Origin: Phaeosaccion multiseriatum
Lineage: Eukaryota; Ochrophyta, other classes
DNA length: 64,000 bases
Assembly (NCBI GenBank): GCA_965112735.1
Contig: OZ218950.1
Span: 2,852,001 to 2,916,000 of the forward strand
Direction: 5' to 3'
The stretch's first letter is position 1. Every line of letters begins with the position of its first letter. The notes beneath the pieces were generated by a model. The model worked only from the letters and a program-made list of their open reading frames with translations. It made no database searches and was not told the origin of the DNA. Position numbers and translations under genes: made by a program. Below, one piece after another: positions 1-13,200 of this stretch.

Positions 1-2507
1 CTGCTGCTGCTACTGCTGCTTGTTGCTGAAGCCAAAGCTGAAGCTGAAGCTTCCTTCTCCCCATCGCGAGGTCCTGCTGTTATATCACCAACTGCTGCGG
101 CTAAGCTGTAGCTGGGCAAGGGGATACGCCACACGGGCATCCACTCCACCCCCTGCAGCGTGATGGTGCTCCCCTCCTCTGCCCCGAGGCGGCGCTCAAG
201 CTCCCTTCGCATGCTTGGCATATGGCACGCTCCGTACAGCACGCCCACTGCGCTGCCCACATCAGCTGCCATCCCACCACCACCAGCAGCAGTGTTGACG
301 CTCTCTTTCAAGGCTGCCGTGATGGCGTCAATTGCCTTGTAGTTCCGAGCTGATATGAGCACCGAAGCTTGGCCTGTGCCCAACAAGAGCAGGGATGGGA
401 GAGCGTAGAGCAAAGTCTCGTTGAAACGTTGGTTCGTGACTGAGTAACACGGCCGATCGCCAACTCCAACAAGAACACCCAAAACCCGTAACCAATACAT
501 AACCTATCCTCGGCTCCCTCTACACACACGAGATTCCTCCCCCCGCCCTTGATGAGATACTTCCTCCTTCCCAGCAAGCACCGTACCTCACTCACTCATT
601 GATGCTTTTCTCTGCCTCAGATCCTTCCCCTCACCCTCATGTCCTTCCCCTCACTCACTCAGCGCACCATTTTCTTCCTTCCCTCCTTCCCCTCCCTCCC
701 TCACTCCTTTTTACTACCTTCCCTCCTTCCCCTCCCTCCCTCAAGTACACCATTTCACTACCTTACCTCCGTTCCCACGCTCACTCAAGTGCCCTCTTTA
801 CTACCTCATCTCCTTCCCCTCCCTCACTCGCTCAAGTGCTCCGTCTTACTGCCTTACCTCCTTCCCTCTCATTCCCTTCACTCACTAAAGTGCACTCTCT
901 ACTACCTTACCTCCTTCCCTCTGGTTGGACACAAGCTGCTGCGCAAAGCACAGTCTCCGTGCCGTGCCCACATCTCCTCGCAACAAGCACTCCAGCACAC
1001 GCGACAGGAGAGAAGACAAGCCACCCGCTCTTGGAGAAGCTCTGCTCCAATCCAGGAGGATCATGTTCAGCTCCGGACAGGGCACGGCCCAGAGGAGAGC
1101 CCGCAGCAGCAAGATGGGCCCTCGCAGCACCCCTTGCAGGAAGGGCGAGGGCAGCACTGCCTGTTGTTCCTTCGCCCTGCCAGTTGTGAGGGCTTGCATC
1201 ACCTCCCGTATCTGGCCCACCCAAGGGGGAGTCGCGCCAAGTACAGACTCGCCCAACTGAGCCTGTGGGACACGGACACGGGGATGACATGAGAGGTATA
1301 CGGGATACATACGAGGGAAGGATGGGTGGGGGGAGTGGAGGGACGGAGGAGGGATGAAGGTCGGGTAGAGAAAGGGGGTCGGGAGGAGCGAAAGAATGCG
1401 AGAGAGGGAAAGAGGACGCAACGAACGGCACCATCGATGTGCGTGACCCAAAGGTGGTGAGGCCGGGCGCGTACGCTCAAGCCCAAAAGCCCGTGAGCTA
1501 CAGTTGCAGGCCCAACACTCCGTTCCTTCCTCCCCCAAATCCTCCCCTACACACACAGTCGTACCTGCATACCCTGTATGGTTTCCTTGGGTATATCAGC
1601 AAGATACCAGTGGTCGTGCGCCGTGTAATCGATGCAGCCCAGCTGTGTCTGCATGCCGTAGGTCGAGGCCATTTGTGACAACTCCTCCGTGGGCAGAAGC
1701 TGCTCCGCCACCTTTCTCCGCCCCCACGCGTCTTGCTTGATGTTCTTCTTGGACGTGATGAGCTCGTACAAGAAGTAGTCGTATCTACGGTCGTGGAAGA
1801 GAGGTAGAGCCGCGGGGGAAGGGCCTTCAACAGTCACTCCAAAAAAGGGCCCGCATCGGCCCGCATGCAATCGCCTTCAACTCCTCGCCCCGCGCCTCTC
1901 TCTCGTCAATCCGTCGCCTCCGCCCCACCCCGCACCCCCGTTTGCCTCACCTGAAGCTGTCTCTCGTAATCCTGTCAAAGAAAGCAGCGTCGCCGACGTG
2001 CAGCGAAGAGAGGAGATCTATTCGCTGCTTACTTACTTCGGTCTGCGTCACGTGCTGCTGTTCGGTCTCACCCTCGGCAGCACCCTGACCTGGTCTCTGG
2101 CGCCGCTCCACCGAGTACATATACTTGGCGGCTTGCAATTGTACTTCGTCGTCGGTAGTCACCAGTCTCAAGCTGCCAACAGGGAGCTCCTCTCCAGCAG
2201 AGCCCGCCCCCTCCGCCTGGCCCGTCAGCACATCGCCCAAAGCTGCGGCGCGTAGGGCACTTGAGGCCGTACCAGTGATCGCGCACTTCGCCCGCCCCCT
2301 CTTCCTCCCCCTCGGAGCATGGGCTACTCTCGCTGACGTAGCAGCAGCTTCAGACGGTCCTGCCCGATTTCCTCTTGCAGACGCGGATACTGCTGCCGAG
2401 ACAAATGCCTCCGTTCGCGCGGCCTCGCCGTACCTGCCACTTTCGGCGGCCAGGAGCAGAGAGAGAAAGACCCCTTCCCTCTGCCATCTCCTGTGTCCCC
2501 GCCGCAT
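1..2507 (-). CDS. TraB/GumN-like domain protein (3' end beyond window)
   Basis: Four exons read on the minus strand with matching phases: 2507-1951, 1784-1565, 1262-911 and 439 to the window edge, so the C-terminus is missing. The product resembles the TraB/GumN/TIKI-like family as found in bacteria. Family-type blocks occur in order: SSLHVGDAAFF, YDYFLYELI, QLGCIDYTAHDHWYLAD, SARNYKAID and VGVLYGACHMPSM, followed by EWMPVWRIPLP. The second GxxH (GACH) is intact, while the first is SSLH, so a strict GxxH is lost there. In this family such His and Glu residues are proposed metal ligands; activity here is inference. The first ~110 residues are Ala/Arg/Gly-rich and could be a targeting region. 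The start at 2507 is the first in-frame Met, but an upstream exon is possible. The visible end is Ser/Ala-rich. The neighbouring gene is divergent, 181 bp away. Confidence 0.66.
440..910 (-). repeat. Intron with tandemly repeated 5' splice-site-like units
   Basis: This is intron 3 of the TraB-like gene. At its donor end, plus-strand positions 714-914 hold about five imperfect units of 43-53 bp. On the minus strand each unit contains a GGAGGTAAGGTAGT-like sequence, that is, a copy of the real donor (GGAG|GTAAGG at 910). The rest is purine-rich on the coding strand. No exon is seen inside. Confidence 0.6.
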
Positions 2508-2688
2508 ACTGTACCAATATCAGATATCAGTACATCGCACACTGCGCCGAGTGATTTCCCAGCCCAGCCGGAAACCACAGTTCTGAAGTCAGTGAAGGAT
2601 GAAACGGCGAGGTCGAGGGAGAGCTGCGTGACACGAGCATGAAGGAGTAAGCCAGATTCTCGAACGGTAAATAGCAGCCGCGGGCGCC
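2508..2688. promoter_or_regulatory. Short divergent intergenic region (putative bidirectional promoter)
   Basis: Only 181 bp separate the chosen start codons of the TraB-like gene (minus) and the armadillo-ankyrin gene (plus). No clear TATA box is visible. The assignment rests on gene orientation alone and depends on the 2507 start being correct. Confidence 0.4.
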
Positions 2689-5600
2689 ATGGGCCCCAAG
2701 AAGAAGGCCAATGCCGCAGCGGAGAGCGCGCCTGCGCCGGCTGCTGCTGCATCCACCCCTCCTAGCAAGGGCGGGGCAGGGGCGATAGGGGCAGGGCAGC
2801 AGGTCGCCCCTGCCGCCGAGATGCCCTTCAAGCTTGACCCAAAGGTTTGTGGTAAAGAGGGCACGGACAAGCGCCGTCATCCTTTCCATTGTAGCACTCC
2901 ACACTTGTGCCACGGCCCATACTCTTCTTTTTCCCTTCTATTTTCTTGTATCTTCTCCCCGTCTCCCACTCGCTTGCTCCTATCCTACCCTACCACAGGA
3001 GGCCAAGAAGCTATCAGTGCTTCTCAAGGCCAATGACAAGAGTAAGCGTATGCAGGCACTCCAGACGGTGCACACCAACCACGCATACATCCGAGAGGGT
3101 GGCTGCCTGCTCCCTCTTTTCGAAAGTCTAGTTCCCAAGAAGAAGACAATGGAGATTGTTCGCGAGTCTGTTAAGGTGCTCGCAGGCTACTTGGTGCACC
3201 CCTCTCTCACCCACAGCGTGGCTGTTGCCACCACCCCGCCGAGTGCTGCTGGGGGGGCTGCTGGCTCACAAGCAGCCACCAAGAAAAAGGGAGCAGCAGC
3301 AGCAGCAGCAGCAGCACCTGCAGCAGGAGGAGGATGGACGGAGGAGAACTCTTCTGACCTTGACGCTGGCGATGCAGTCAAGTACGCCAATGCCATTCTT
3401 GCCCTGAAAGAGGCGAAAAAGAAGGTCGGCAAGTACAAGATGGTGGAGGTGCTCAGCGAGCTACTCGTCGCCTCCAACCCCGACGATGCGCACAACATGT
3501 GGGCGGCCGTGCGTTGCTTGAACGCATTGGCCGGGGGTTTGGCCTCGATCTCTGCTGGCACTGCTGGCTCTGGCTCCTCCGAGGCCAACGCCGCCACCGC
3601 CGCATCTCTCCAAGTGGTACTGCTGACACCAGGCAAGCCAGTGGAGCGAATGGTTCAGCTGCTCCAGCGCTGTGAAGGGCAAGGCGGGAAGGGGGGAAGG
3701 GCAGCAGGAGCAGGGCCGGAGGATGGGGAGGGGACGGGGGTGGAGGGGGCGGGGTGGGCCAGCTACAGCTGGGAAGGAGCTCGCTTGCTGCTCCTGCGCA
3801 CCCTCCACACCTTCACCGGACAGGCGCGAGTGGCCGCCAAGAGTATGGTCGAAGCCAACGCGATACCCTTGCTCATCCACATGCTTGTGGCTTCCAACGA
3901 GCGAATCACAGCCGGTACGCACGGGGAGGGGGGCGCTGAGGGAGGAGGAGGAGGAGGAGGAGGAGGAGGAGGAGCAGGAGTTGACTGTGTCGACCCTCTC
4001 GTCGCCGCGCTTGTCAACTTGCTCCACACCGCCGCCTCTCTGCGAAGGGACGAGGACGGAGGCGCTGCGGTGGCCGAGCTGGGCAAGGTGGGGGCTTGGG
4101 GACCCGTGTTCAACGCCCTCCGAGGCGCCTGCATGCTCGGTCTCAACAAAGCTCTGAGCGCAGCTGCTGCTGCCACCACTGCTGCTGCTGCCCCCAGCAA
4201 GGGTGGTAGAAGAGGCAGCAAAGGGGGAAGCAGCGGCAGCGGTAGCAGCAGCAGCAGCGGCGGCGCTGCAGGAGGGGCTGCCATTCGAGACGCACTTGGG
4301 GTGGTGGCGCGTTGTGTAGAGATCCTGCGGGTCATGGCCATGGCGGGGGTGGGCAACTCCAACGACCCGGCTGCCCTCAAGCTCGGCATTCAGGCCATGA
4401 GTGAAGTGCTCGGTCTCCCAGGTACGGTACGGTGCGGTATAGGTATAGGTAGCAGGGAGAAGGGAAGAAGGTAACCAGTAGCCAACCCAGTCAGTCAGTC
4501 AGTCAGTCAGTCAGTCAGTCAGTCAGTCAGTCAGTCAGTCAGTCGTCAATCTCTCACCTCTCCCTCTCTCATCGCGATAATGTTCGATGTATCGATTCCC
4601 CCCAACAGGCCTGGACCAATCCGACCCCGCGGTGAGTCTCATTCTGGCGGGGGTGACCAAGGCGCTGGGCAGTATCGCCTGCCTCAGGGAAGACACGAGG
4701 AGAGTGGTGTGCGAGGCAGGGGTGCCGGCTCTGGTCTTCCCCCTCATGGCGCCGACCATCGCCAGCAGCAGCGGCGATGGCAGCAGCGAGGGTGCGGGTT
4801 CTTCGTCGTCGCCGTTGTCGTTGTCGTTTTCGTCGGGCATGGAGAGCGATGCGTCCCTCCACCTGCGCAAGACGGCAGAGAAGTGCTGCCACCACTTGAT
4901 CACGGTCCGTGGCAGTGGCAGTGGCACGACGGGGTCTTCTCTGCTGCAAGTGGATTCGAGGATGCTGTGCGTCGCCAAGCCTGTCGACTCGGAGACCCTC
5001 GCCAGTGGTGGTGACGAACCAGCGGGCGAGGGGGCGGCTGGGGATCGCGCGGCTGCTCAAGACAACGACAAAGACAAAGACAAGGGCGGAGACGGAGACG
5101 GGGAGAGCTGCTCAGGCGCTCCGTACCTGTCTGTGGAATCCCTTGTGGCCGCGCTGGGGAGTAGCAATCTTGACGTGCGGCTTCGCACCGTGCGCCTCGT
5201 GGCCAGGCTCGCCACATCCGCCGAGTGCGCTGCTGCGCTCGGGGCTACGGCTGTGCCTGAGCTGCAGCGGTTGGTGAAGTGGTGGGTGCGCACCAAGATT
5301 GACCCCTTGCAAGGCGCCGCAGAGACTCCGAGGGAGGACGGAGCAGGAGGGGCGGGCGGAGCGGGAGGAGGAGGGGCTGCTGCGACCAAGAAGGGAGGAG
5401 GGAAAGGAGGCAGGAGGGAATCCTCCGGAGGCGCAGGGAGGAGACCAAGCAAGCAGGCCCACGACGGGACGGAGGGAGAGGGTGACAAGGAGCAAGAGGC
5501 CACTGCCGCTGCCTTGCTGAGAGCCGAGAGAGCCGAGAGAGCCGCCGCTGCGCAGGAGGCGGATGGTACGGGAGTGAGGCGGGACGAAGGGCTTGTGTAC

Positions 5601-8221
5601 ACGTGTCAGACCCTCCTGCGTCTGTGCGAGGCCAGCAGTGAGGCCTGCGTGGCGGCGGGCGGGAAGGAGATGGTCACCTCCCTCGTCCAGGCGGTGTCCT
5701 GCATGCCCTGCCGCGCAGTGGACTTCCTCCACCCTGCCACTGCTACTGCTACTGCTTCACCTCTCTCCTCGGCGGCGGCGGCGGAGAAGGAGGAGGAGGA
5801 GGGCGATGGAAAGAATGACGAGAAGCACCGAAAGGACGAGACGGGGGTCCCCCGCCTGCCGCTGTCCGACGGCGGCGCCGGCAGCTCGGGAGACGGAAAC
5901 GCTCCCACAACTGCTACTGGTGGTGTATCACCAACTGCTACTGCTGCTGCTGCTGCTGCCGCAGTGGCCTCTACGAGCGCGGCGAGGCGCGACCTCTCAT
6001 GGCGCGGTCATCGTTCTGTGGACCGCGCGATACGTCTGCGCTGCCCGCTGGACTGGGCCTGGGACTTCCAAGTGGATGAGTACGGTGAGTGAGTGAGTGA
6101 GGGAGGGAGGGAGGGAGTGAGTGAATAAGTGAGTGACTGAGTGAGTGACTGAGTGAGTGAGCGAGCGAGTGACTGAGTGAGTGAGTGAGTGAGTGAGTGA
6201 GTGAGTGAGTGAGTGAGTGAGTGAATAAGTGAGTGAGTGAGTGACTGACTGACTGAGTGAGTGAGTGAGTGAGTGAGTGAGTGAGTGAGTGAGTGAGTGA
6301 GTGAGTGAGTGAGTGAGTGAGTGAGTGAGTGAGTGAGTGAGTGAGTGAGTGAGTGAGTGAGTGAGTGAGTGAATAAGTGAGTGAGTGTGAGGGTGTGAGG
6401 GCGTGAGTGCGTGAGCTCAGTCCGTCGGGCAGGCATATGAGCAGACACATGCTCTCACACCTTATCCCCGCTACACGTCACCCTTTTGGGGTCGTTTGTC
6501 AGATCGTTTGTCCTCCTCTCCTGTCTGATCCTCCCCCCAACACCTCTGCCTTTCCCTCCCCTTCGGCCTCCCTCCTTCCCTACAGGCCCAGCAGTGCAGA
6601 ACGACAGTGTGGTGCGCGCTACCGTTCTCCGGGTGCTGAGCTCCCTCGCCAGGGGCCACAAGCGATTCCGACCGACACCCTTCTGTCCTTCTGCCTCCTC
6701 TCCAAATGGATCATCGCCAGCCGCCTTAGCTACCAAGGCCCCTGTAGCCAGTGGAGGAGGCGGGCCCGCCGGTGGTGCTGCGGCTGCCGCTGCCGCCGCC
6801 GCCGCTGCAGCCGCCGCCCTTCACTCTCCGGGTTTGGCAGGGGCGAGAGAAGTTCTAGATGCTGCCCTACCTCTCTGCCTCGATCTGCTGGAGGTGGACA
6901 CAGATCGAACCATCGCCAGACCGCGAAGCAGGGCCTCCTTGGGTGCTGACGTATCACCAACGGCTTCACCGCCACGTTGCTACCCCCCCACGCCGGCCAT
7001 GATGCTAATGGGCCGGCCTGTAGGATTGAACGAGGAGCTTCTCCACACCGACATCAAGCTCGCTTGCCTCGACCTCGTGAAGGATCTGCTGCAGCAGCTT
7101 GGTCACACCGCGAGGGAGGCTCTCCTTCACACGGCCCACGCACACCGCGGCGCGGAGTGGGCTGACTTGCTCGCCTCGCTGGACTTGGAGCACCGCCGAG
7201 CAGCGGCCCTGAAGGAGGGGCTGAGTGAGGAGGAGGCGGCGGAAGCGGTGGCGAAGGCGGTGCAAGAGGCACAAGAGAGGGCAAGGGAAACAGCGGAAGC
7301 GGCAGCAGCGGCGGCGGCGGCAGCGGCGCCGAAGGGCAAGAAGGGAGGAGCCTCTGCTGCTGCTGCTGCTGCTGCTGCTGCTTCTGGTACTGGGGCGGGT
7401 AGTGGTGTTGGTGGTGGGGGGGTGTCAGCGTTAGTTGGTGGTGCTGCTGGGACGGGCGAAGGAGTCAGTGCGGACGGCATCTGGGAGCCTCCCTCGGCCT
7501 TCACCATGTGGGACTTTGCGGCCCCACTGGCGACGACCGACAGCGACCGGACCACCGAGGAGGGAGAGGGAGAGGGAAAGGGAGGCGTCTCCTCTTCCCC
7601 CTCCACATCCACCACCACCACCACCACCACCACCACCGCGCCTTTGCACGCGGCCCTGCCCTACAGCAGAGTCGTGTGTGCGCTGTTGGGTCCTCTCACG
7701 AGTACCCACTCTCCCGCGGCGCATCTGCTCAGCGCTGTCTGCGCCCTGCGGAGCTTGTGTCAGGAGGAGAAGGGCGAAGACTCCAGCGCTGCTGCTGTAT
7801 CACCAACTGGTGTAGTGGCTGTTGGTTCTGCTGGAGCGGCCTCCGCGTCAGGTGCCATCAACAAGGAGGCGGACGGAGGTACGGAACTCTTTCCATTCCC
7901 ACTCAGGAGAGAAGGGTAGAGAATGCCATTCCTTCCATACGGGTAGAGAATGCCATTCCTTCCATCTTGCCTTGTGCCCCTCTCAGTACATGTTCCTCCT
8001 CTTCCTCCCTCCCTCCTTCCCTCCCTCCCTCCCCCCCAGCAGCAGCATCATCATCCGCCCGCTGTAACCCTACCCTCGACACGCTCGCCGGTGTCGTGGT
8101 AGGCCTGGGTGGCCTGGTGCCCCTCACCTCCCTCCTCGGGTGTGCCACTCGGCTCGCGACGGTCGCACGCAAGGACGCTCAAGCGATTGAATCTCTGTCG
8201 GGATCATCATCATCATCATCA

Positions 8222-8257
<36 letters not shown>

Positions 8258-9310
8258 GGCCCTCCCTCTGGAGCGATACTTGCTAACCTCTTTGATGGGG
8301 TGAAGGGCGTAGTGGAGGAGAGTCAGAGCTTGCTGCGGTATCTGCTCGGCCGAGGGGTGGACCGGCAGACCTACTGGGCCTCACTGCCAGCCGTCGAGGA
8401 AGAGGAAGCGGCGCAAGCCGGAGGAGGAGGTGGCGCGGCCAGCGGAGGGGCGGCAGGGGGAGCGGGGAAGGGAAAGAAGAAGGGCAGTGAGGAGGACAAG
8501 AAGGCAGCGGGCAAAGACGTCGTCGACGAGTCAGCGGAAGCGGAGAAGGAAGAGCCGAAGCCAAAGTTGGGTCGGCCAGACCCCAATCAAGGGCCCAACC
8601 AGCAGCAGTGGGCTTTGCTACTCAACGCCCCGGCCCCGCTTGAGCCGCATACGGCCGCAGAAGGCCTCACACCCCTCCTCGTCGCCGTGATGGTGGGCAA
8701 GCAAGAAGTGGCGCTGGAGCTCCTCAACGCTGGCGCCTTGCCCAACGTGCGGGGGCCCTCCTCCTCCTCCTCAGGGGGACTTACACCACTCATGCTCGCC
8801 CTTGCTCTTGGCATGGATGGGCTTGTGAGGGAGCTTGTAAGGAAGGGGGCGGACGTTGACGCCGAGGATGCAGCTGGAAACACTGTGCTCAAGTGAGTAG
8901 GGGGAGGGGGGTTAGTGTGGTTTGGTGTGTGCGTGCGTGCGTGCGTCTTGTTGTGGCTCCCTCCAAAGAACTTGTTGTACTATTTCTTTTGTGTGGTGGT
9001 CGTTCGCCTAACTCTCTCCCTTCATCATCCCACTGCTCTTGGCTCCCATCCTCCCCCTCCTCCTCCTTTTCTTGCGTACCCCCATCTTCCTCCGCTCCCC
9101 CCCCTCCTCCTCCTCCCCCGTCCCATCTTCCTCCCCCCCCCCCCCCCCTCCCCTCCTCCTCCTCTTCTTCTTCCTCCCCCCCGTGGCAGATACGCCTTCG
9201 TGAGCCCCCCCTCTTCCTGTATGCAGTCGTCCCTCCTCGCGGGCTCCCTCCTCTCCGCAGTCCTCGAGGCGGGCTTACACTCGTCCTACCTCTTCCCGCA
9301 CAACGCCCTC

Positions 9311-9343
<33 letters not shown>

Positions 9344-12300
9344 GGAGCAGGAGGAGGAGGAGGAGGAGGAGAAGGAGCAGGAGGAGAAGGAGGAGGAGGA
9401 GGAGCAGGAGGAGGAGGAGGAGGAGGCGGGGGCGAGGCCTCTACGTTTGCTGCCATGGCTGCTGCGGCAGCGGCAGGAGCAATGCCTGGAGCAGCAGCAG
9501 CAGCAGCAGCAGCAGGAGGAGGAGGAGGAGGAGGAGGAGGAGATCTCCTGTCCAGCACCTCGACGTCGAGACAGAAGAGAGGCTCTTCCAGAGGGGGAGA
9601 CAGCTCAGTCTCACCCAAGTCCGTCCGGCCTTCCTCAAGGCACAAGTGAGTGGCTTTGAGGGAGGGGGGTGGGGGGGGCTTCGGCTCTTGTCCTACACAC
9701 TTCTAGTCCTACACACACTCACGTTCGCCCCTTCCTTCCCTCCTTTCTTATTTTCCTTCCTTTCCCCCTCCCTCCCTCCTCCCCTCCCTCCCTCCCTCCC
9801 TCCCTTCCTCTCGTTCTACCCTCCTTCCCTTCTCCCTCTCTCCCTCCGCCCCCCCGCCCCTCTTCACTCTGCCTCTGATCTATGTGTGTGCCCTGTTTGC
9901 CCCAGGGGAAGGCGACGTTCAGTAGGTCGACGCATCTCCTTCAGCGCCAACAGCGGCCCCACCTCCCCCAATCTCCTTGGAACAGGCGATAGTCTCTCCC
10001 CACGGCCACAGAGTGGAGGCAGCAGCAGCAGCACAGGAGCAGGAGGAGGAAGTAGGCGGGCCCCTCAGTCCGCTCGCAGGGCGTATCACGGTGGATCACA
10101 CACAGGGAGGAGGGACAAGTCGCCGTGTGGAGGGAGAAGAGGGGGAGAAGCGAGAGCAAACGGTGAGTGAGTGGAGTGCTAAGGCTCTGTCTCTCCCGTC
10201 TTTGGGGGGGGGGGGAACAGAGCGGCCCTTCTGATACAGCAGGGCGGTGTGTGTGCCTTTCCTCTATCCGTCCTCTTCTGATACAGCAGGGAGGTGTGCC
10301 TTTCCTCTATCCTTCCTCTCGCTCATCGCTCCCTCCCTCCCTCCCTCCCTCCCTCCCTCCCTCCCTCCCTCCCTCCCTCACCCCCCTCCCTCACCCCCCT
10401 CCCTCCCCTCCCTCCCCCCCCACCCACAGAGCCGATGCAGTTCTCCATCCCCACCCTCAGCTGGTGGGAGCCCCTCTCTGTGCCAGGCAACAGTCGAATG
10501 GTCGAGTTCCTCCTCGAGAATGGAGTGGATCGAAATGTCTCCGACAGCGAGGGGGGGAATTACCCCCTGCACTGGGCCATCACGGGTGAGTGGGAGGGAG
10601 TGGGTGGGTGGGTGGGGTGGGTATGGATGGGTAGGTAGGTAGGTAGGTAGGTGGGTGGGTGGGTGGGTGAGTGGGTGAGTGAGTGGGTTGATGGGTGAAT
10701 GAGTGGGTGTGTTGGTGGGGGGGTGGGTGGGTAGGTGCCTTCCTCTATCCACTGCTATCCTCTGCGAAAGAGTAGGGCTAACCTTGACGGTACTCACCCA
10801 CCTTCCTCCTCTTGCTCCTCCTGCTCCTCTCTCCCATCCGCTGCCATACTCCGTCCCATCCACTGCCATCCTTCCACTCTCAGGGACCTCCATCGTGCTG
10901 AAGCTCATGACGCAGACCGTGAGGCTCAGGAACAAGGGCGGAGGTGAGGGGTGTGTAGCAGTTGGTGATACGGCAGCAGCGCAGCAGAGGATTGATTGCA
11001 TCTGTCGACAGGGCAAGTGTACTGAATGAAGTAGAGCATGTGTGGAGCTGTGCAGAGCTCTGTGCGTGTGTGTGTGTGCGGTGCATGTATGTGTGCGTGT
11101 GTGTGCATGTGTCAATGTGGATATGAAATAGAAACGAGAGAGAGCGCGAGTGAGCGCACCGATCGTCCTTGTGAACGACCACCCACCCTCACGCCCCCTC
11201 TCTATTTCTCTCTCTCTCTCTCCCTGCGCACTCGTGACGCCTTCTTCTCGGCGTTTCAGAAATGCTGCCTGAGCTCGTCCACGCGGGTGCGGCTCTGGAC
11301 AAGGCCAACAAATGCGGTATGACGGCCCTGCACAGCGCTATGCTCTCCGGTGACGCAGAGCTGGTCACTACACTGCTCTCGTTCGGTGCGTGCGGCAAAG
11401 GGGAGGGGGAAGGGGAGGAAGAGCGGTAGGAGGAGGGAGAGGGGGAGGGGAGGTGGTCACTGTGGCTGCTTGACTTACCCCGCGCTGCTGCTGCTGACCC
11501 TGTTGGCAAAACCCCTCCTCCCGTTCGTCTCGCTCTTTTCTGCCTTTCCCCCTCCTCTCTCTCCCTTCTCCCCACCCCCCCCCCGTCTCCCGTCCCCCTC
11601 CCTCCCCGTCCTAATGCAATCCCCCCCACACCACCACCTGCCCACACAGGCGCCAACCCGTCCATCTTAGACAGCAATGGCTGCCTGCCTCTCCACTACG
11701 CCTGCATGGTAGCCGCCCCAGGCTTCCTCTCCTTGGCTCAGCAACTTCTCATCCTCGGCTCCGGCCGTCCCCTCATCGAAGGACGGTACTCCGACCTTCG
11801 CAAGGGCAAGACCGCCCTGGAGAAGCTCTTGTTGGCACTTGAGCTTGTGATGGACAAGGGATTGGAGAGAGCGACTTGCCCGGCCTCCATCACTCAGCAC
11901 AGGGCCTCCAAGGGAGAGCTTCTCAACCATGTGACTGCCTCTTGCGGGGAAGGATGCACCCCCCTACACTACGCCTGTGGCACGCACATCACCTCCACAC
12001 CTGTGCTGCCGTCCGTGTCTTGTTCAAGTGGGATGGCAACCAACGGTGGTGATGGGACAACCAATGGTGGTGGCAGGACAACAGCTAGTGGTGGTGGTGG
12101 GGGTGCTGGTGCTGCTGCTGGTGCTGGTGCTGGCGTTGATGGTGAGAGCACCGGGTCGCCTCTGGTGCTGCCCAAGGCCGGCGAAGGAGTGCGGCTGAAG
12201 CTGGTGCAGTGGCTCCTTGCGCAGCCCGAGACGGACGCGCGAGTGAGGGGCCCCCGGGGCACGACGGCCCTGCACCTCGCGGCCAAGATCCCGGGGGGGG

Positions 12301-13145
12301 AGGAGCTTGTGCTTCCTCTCCTTGCCGCCGGGGTGGGTATCAATGTCGTGGACTCTCCCGTGCACAAGTTGGTGATACAGCAGGAGCAGCTTGAGCTTGT
12401 TGGACGGGAAGGACAAGAAGGAGGAGCCGGGGAGGCCGAGTTGGTGGAGGTAACGGCTGGGGCTGGGGCTGTATCACCAACTGCTGAGGCTTCTGCTGTC
12501 GGTAACGACTCAATATCCGGCTCAGGCTCTGGCTCAGGCTGTCCTCCTCCTTCTCCTCCTGCTCAGCGACTCACAGCGCTGCACTACGCGCTGGCAGAAG
12601 GCGCCAAAGCGGAGGCCCGTGTGACGGCGCTGCTCGAAGCAGGAGCGAATGCGTGGCTGCCCGAGGCGGAGGGGTACACGTGCCTGCATGCGGCGTGCGA
12701 GGCACCGGACACCAGCGGCACTGTGATTCGGCGCTTGCTGGATGGACTGGTGCGACCCGTCCCGCAGGAGGAGGGAGGAGGGGGGGGGGGAGGGGGGGGA
12801 GGAGAAGGAGGAAGATACACACCTTCGAATCACCAACTAGTCAACGCAGCCCTGGCCCCTCGAGTAGGCGGAGGGGCGCTGGGGGGGGAGAACGCTTACA
12901 CGCCCCTGTTCTCGGTACGTCAGCCAAGCAGAGGGAGGAGGACGCGACCTTTGCTTATCCTTGTTCCTTTTGTTGGTCCACCCACCCACCCACTCACCCA
13001 TCCATCCACCAGACCGCCCTATTGACTTCCCTCCTGACTGCCCTTCTGAACCCCTGCCCGCGCGCCTCCACGCTGCTCCTCTCTCTTCCCTTGTCTTCCC
13101 TTCTCTTGCTCTGCTCTGCTTTGCTCTGCTCCCATCTCTCTATCA

Positions 13146-13200
<55 letters not shown>

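Noticed and set aside
5971-6450. Long minus-strand open frame of Leu-Thr-His-Ser repeats
   Set aside because: It is the translation of the (GTGA)n intron array and has no stop only because of the repeat; not a gene.
9286-9645. Minus-strand Pro/Ala-rich open frame
   Set aside because: It is the antisense of the Gly/Ala/Glu-rich coding exon 6 of the armadillo-ankyrin gene, caused by GGA/GCA repeats.
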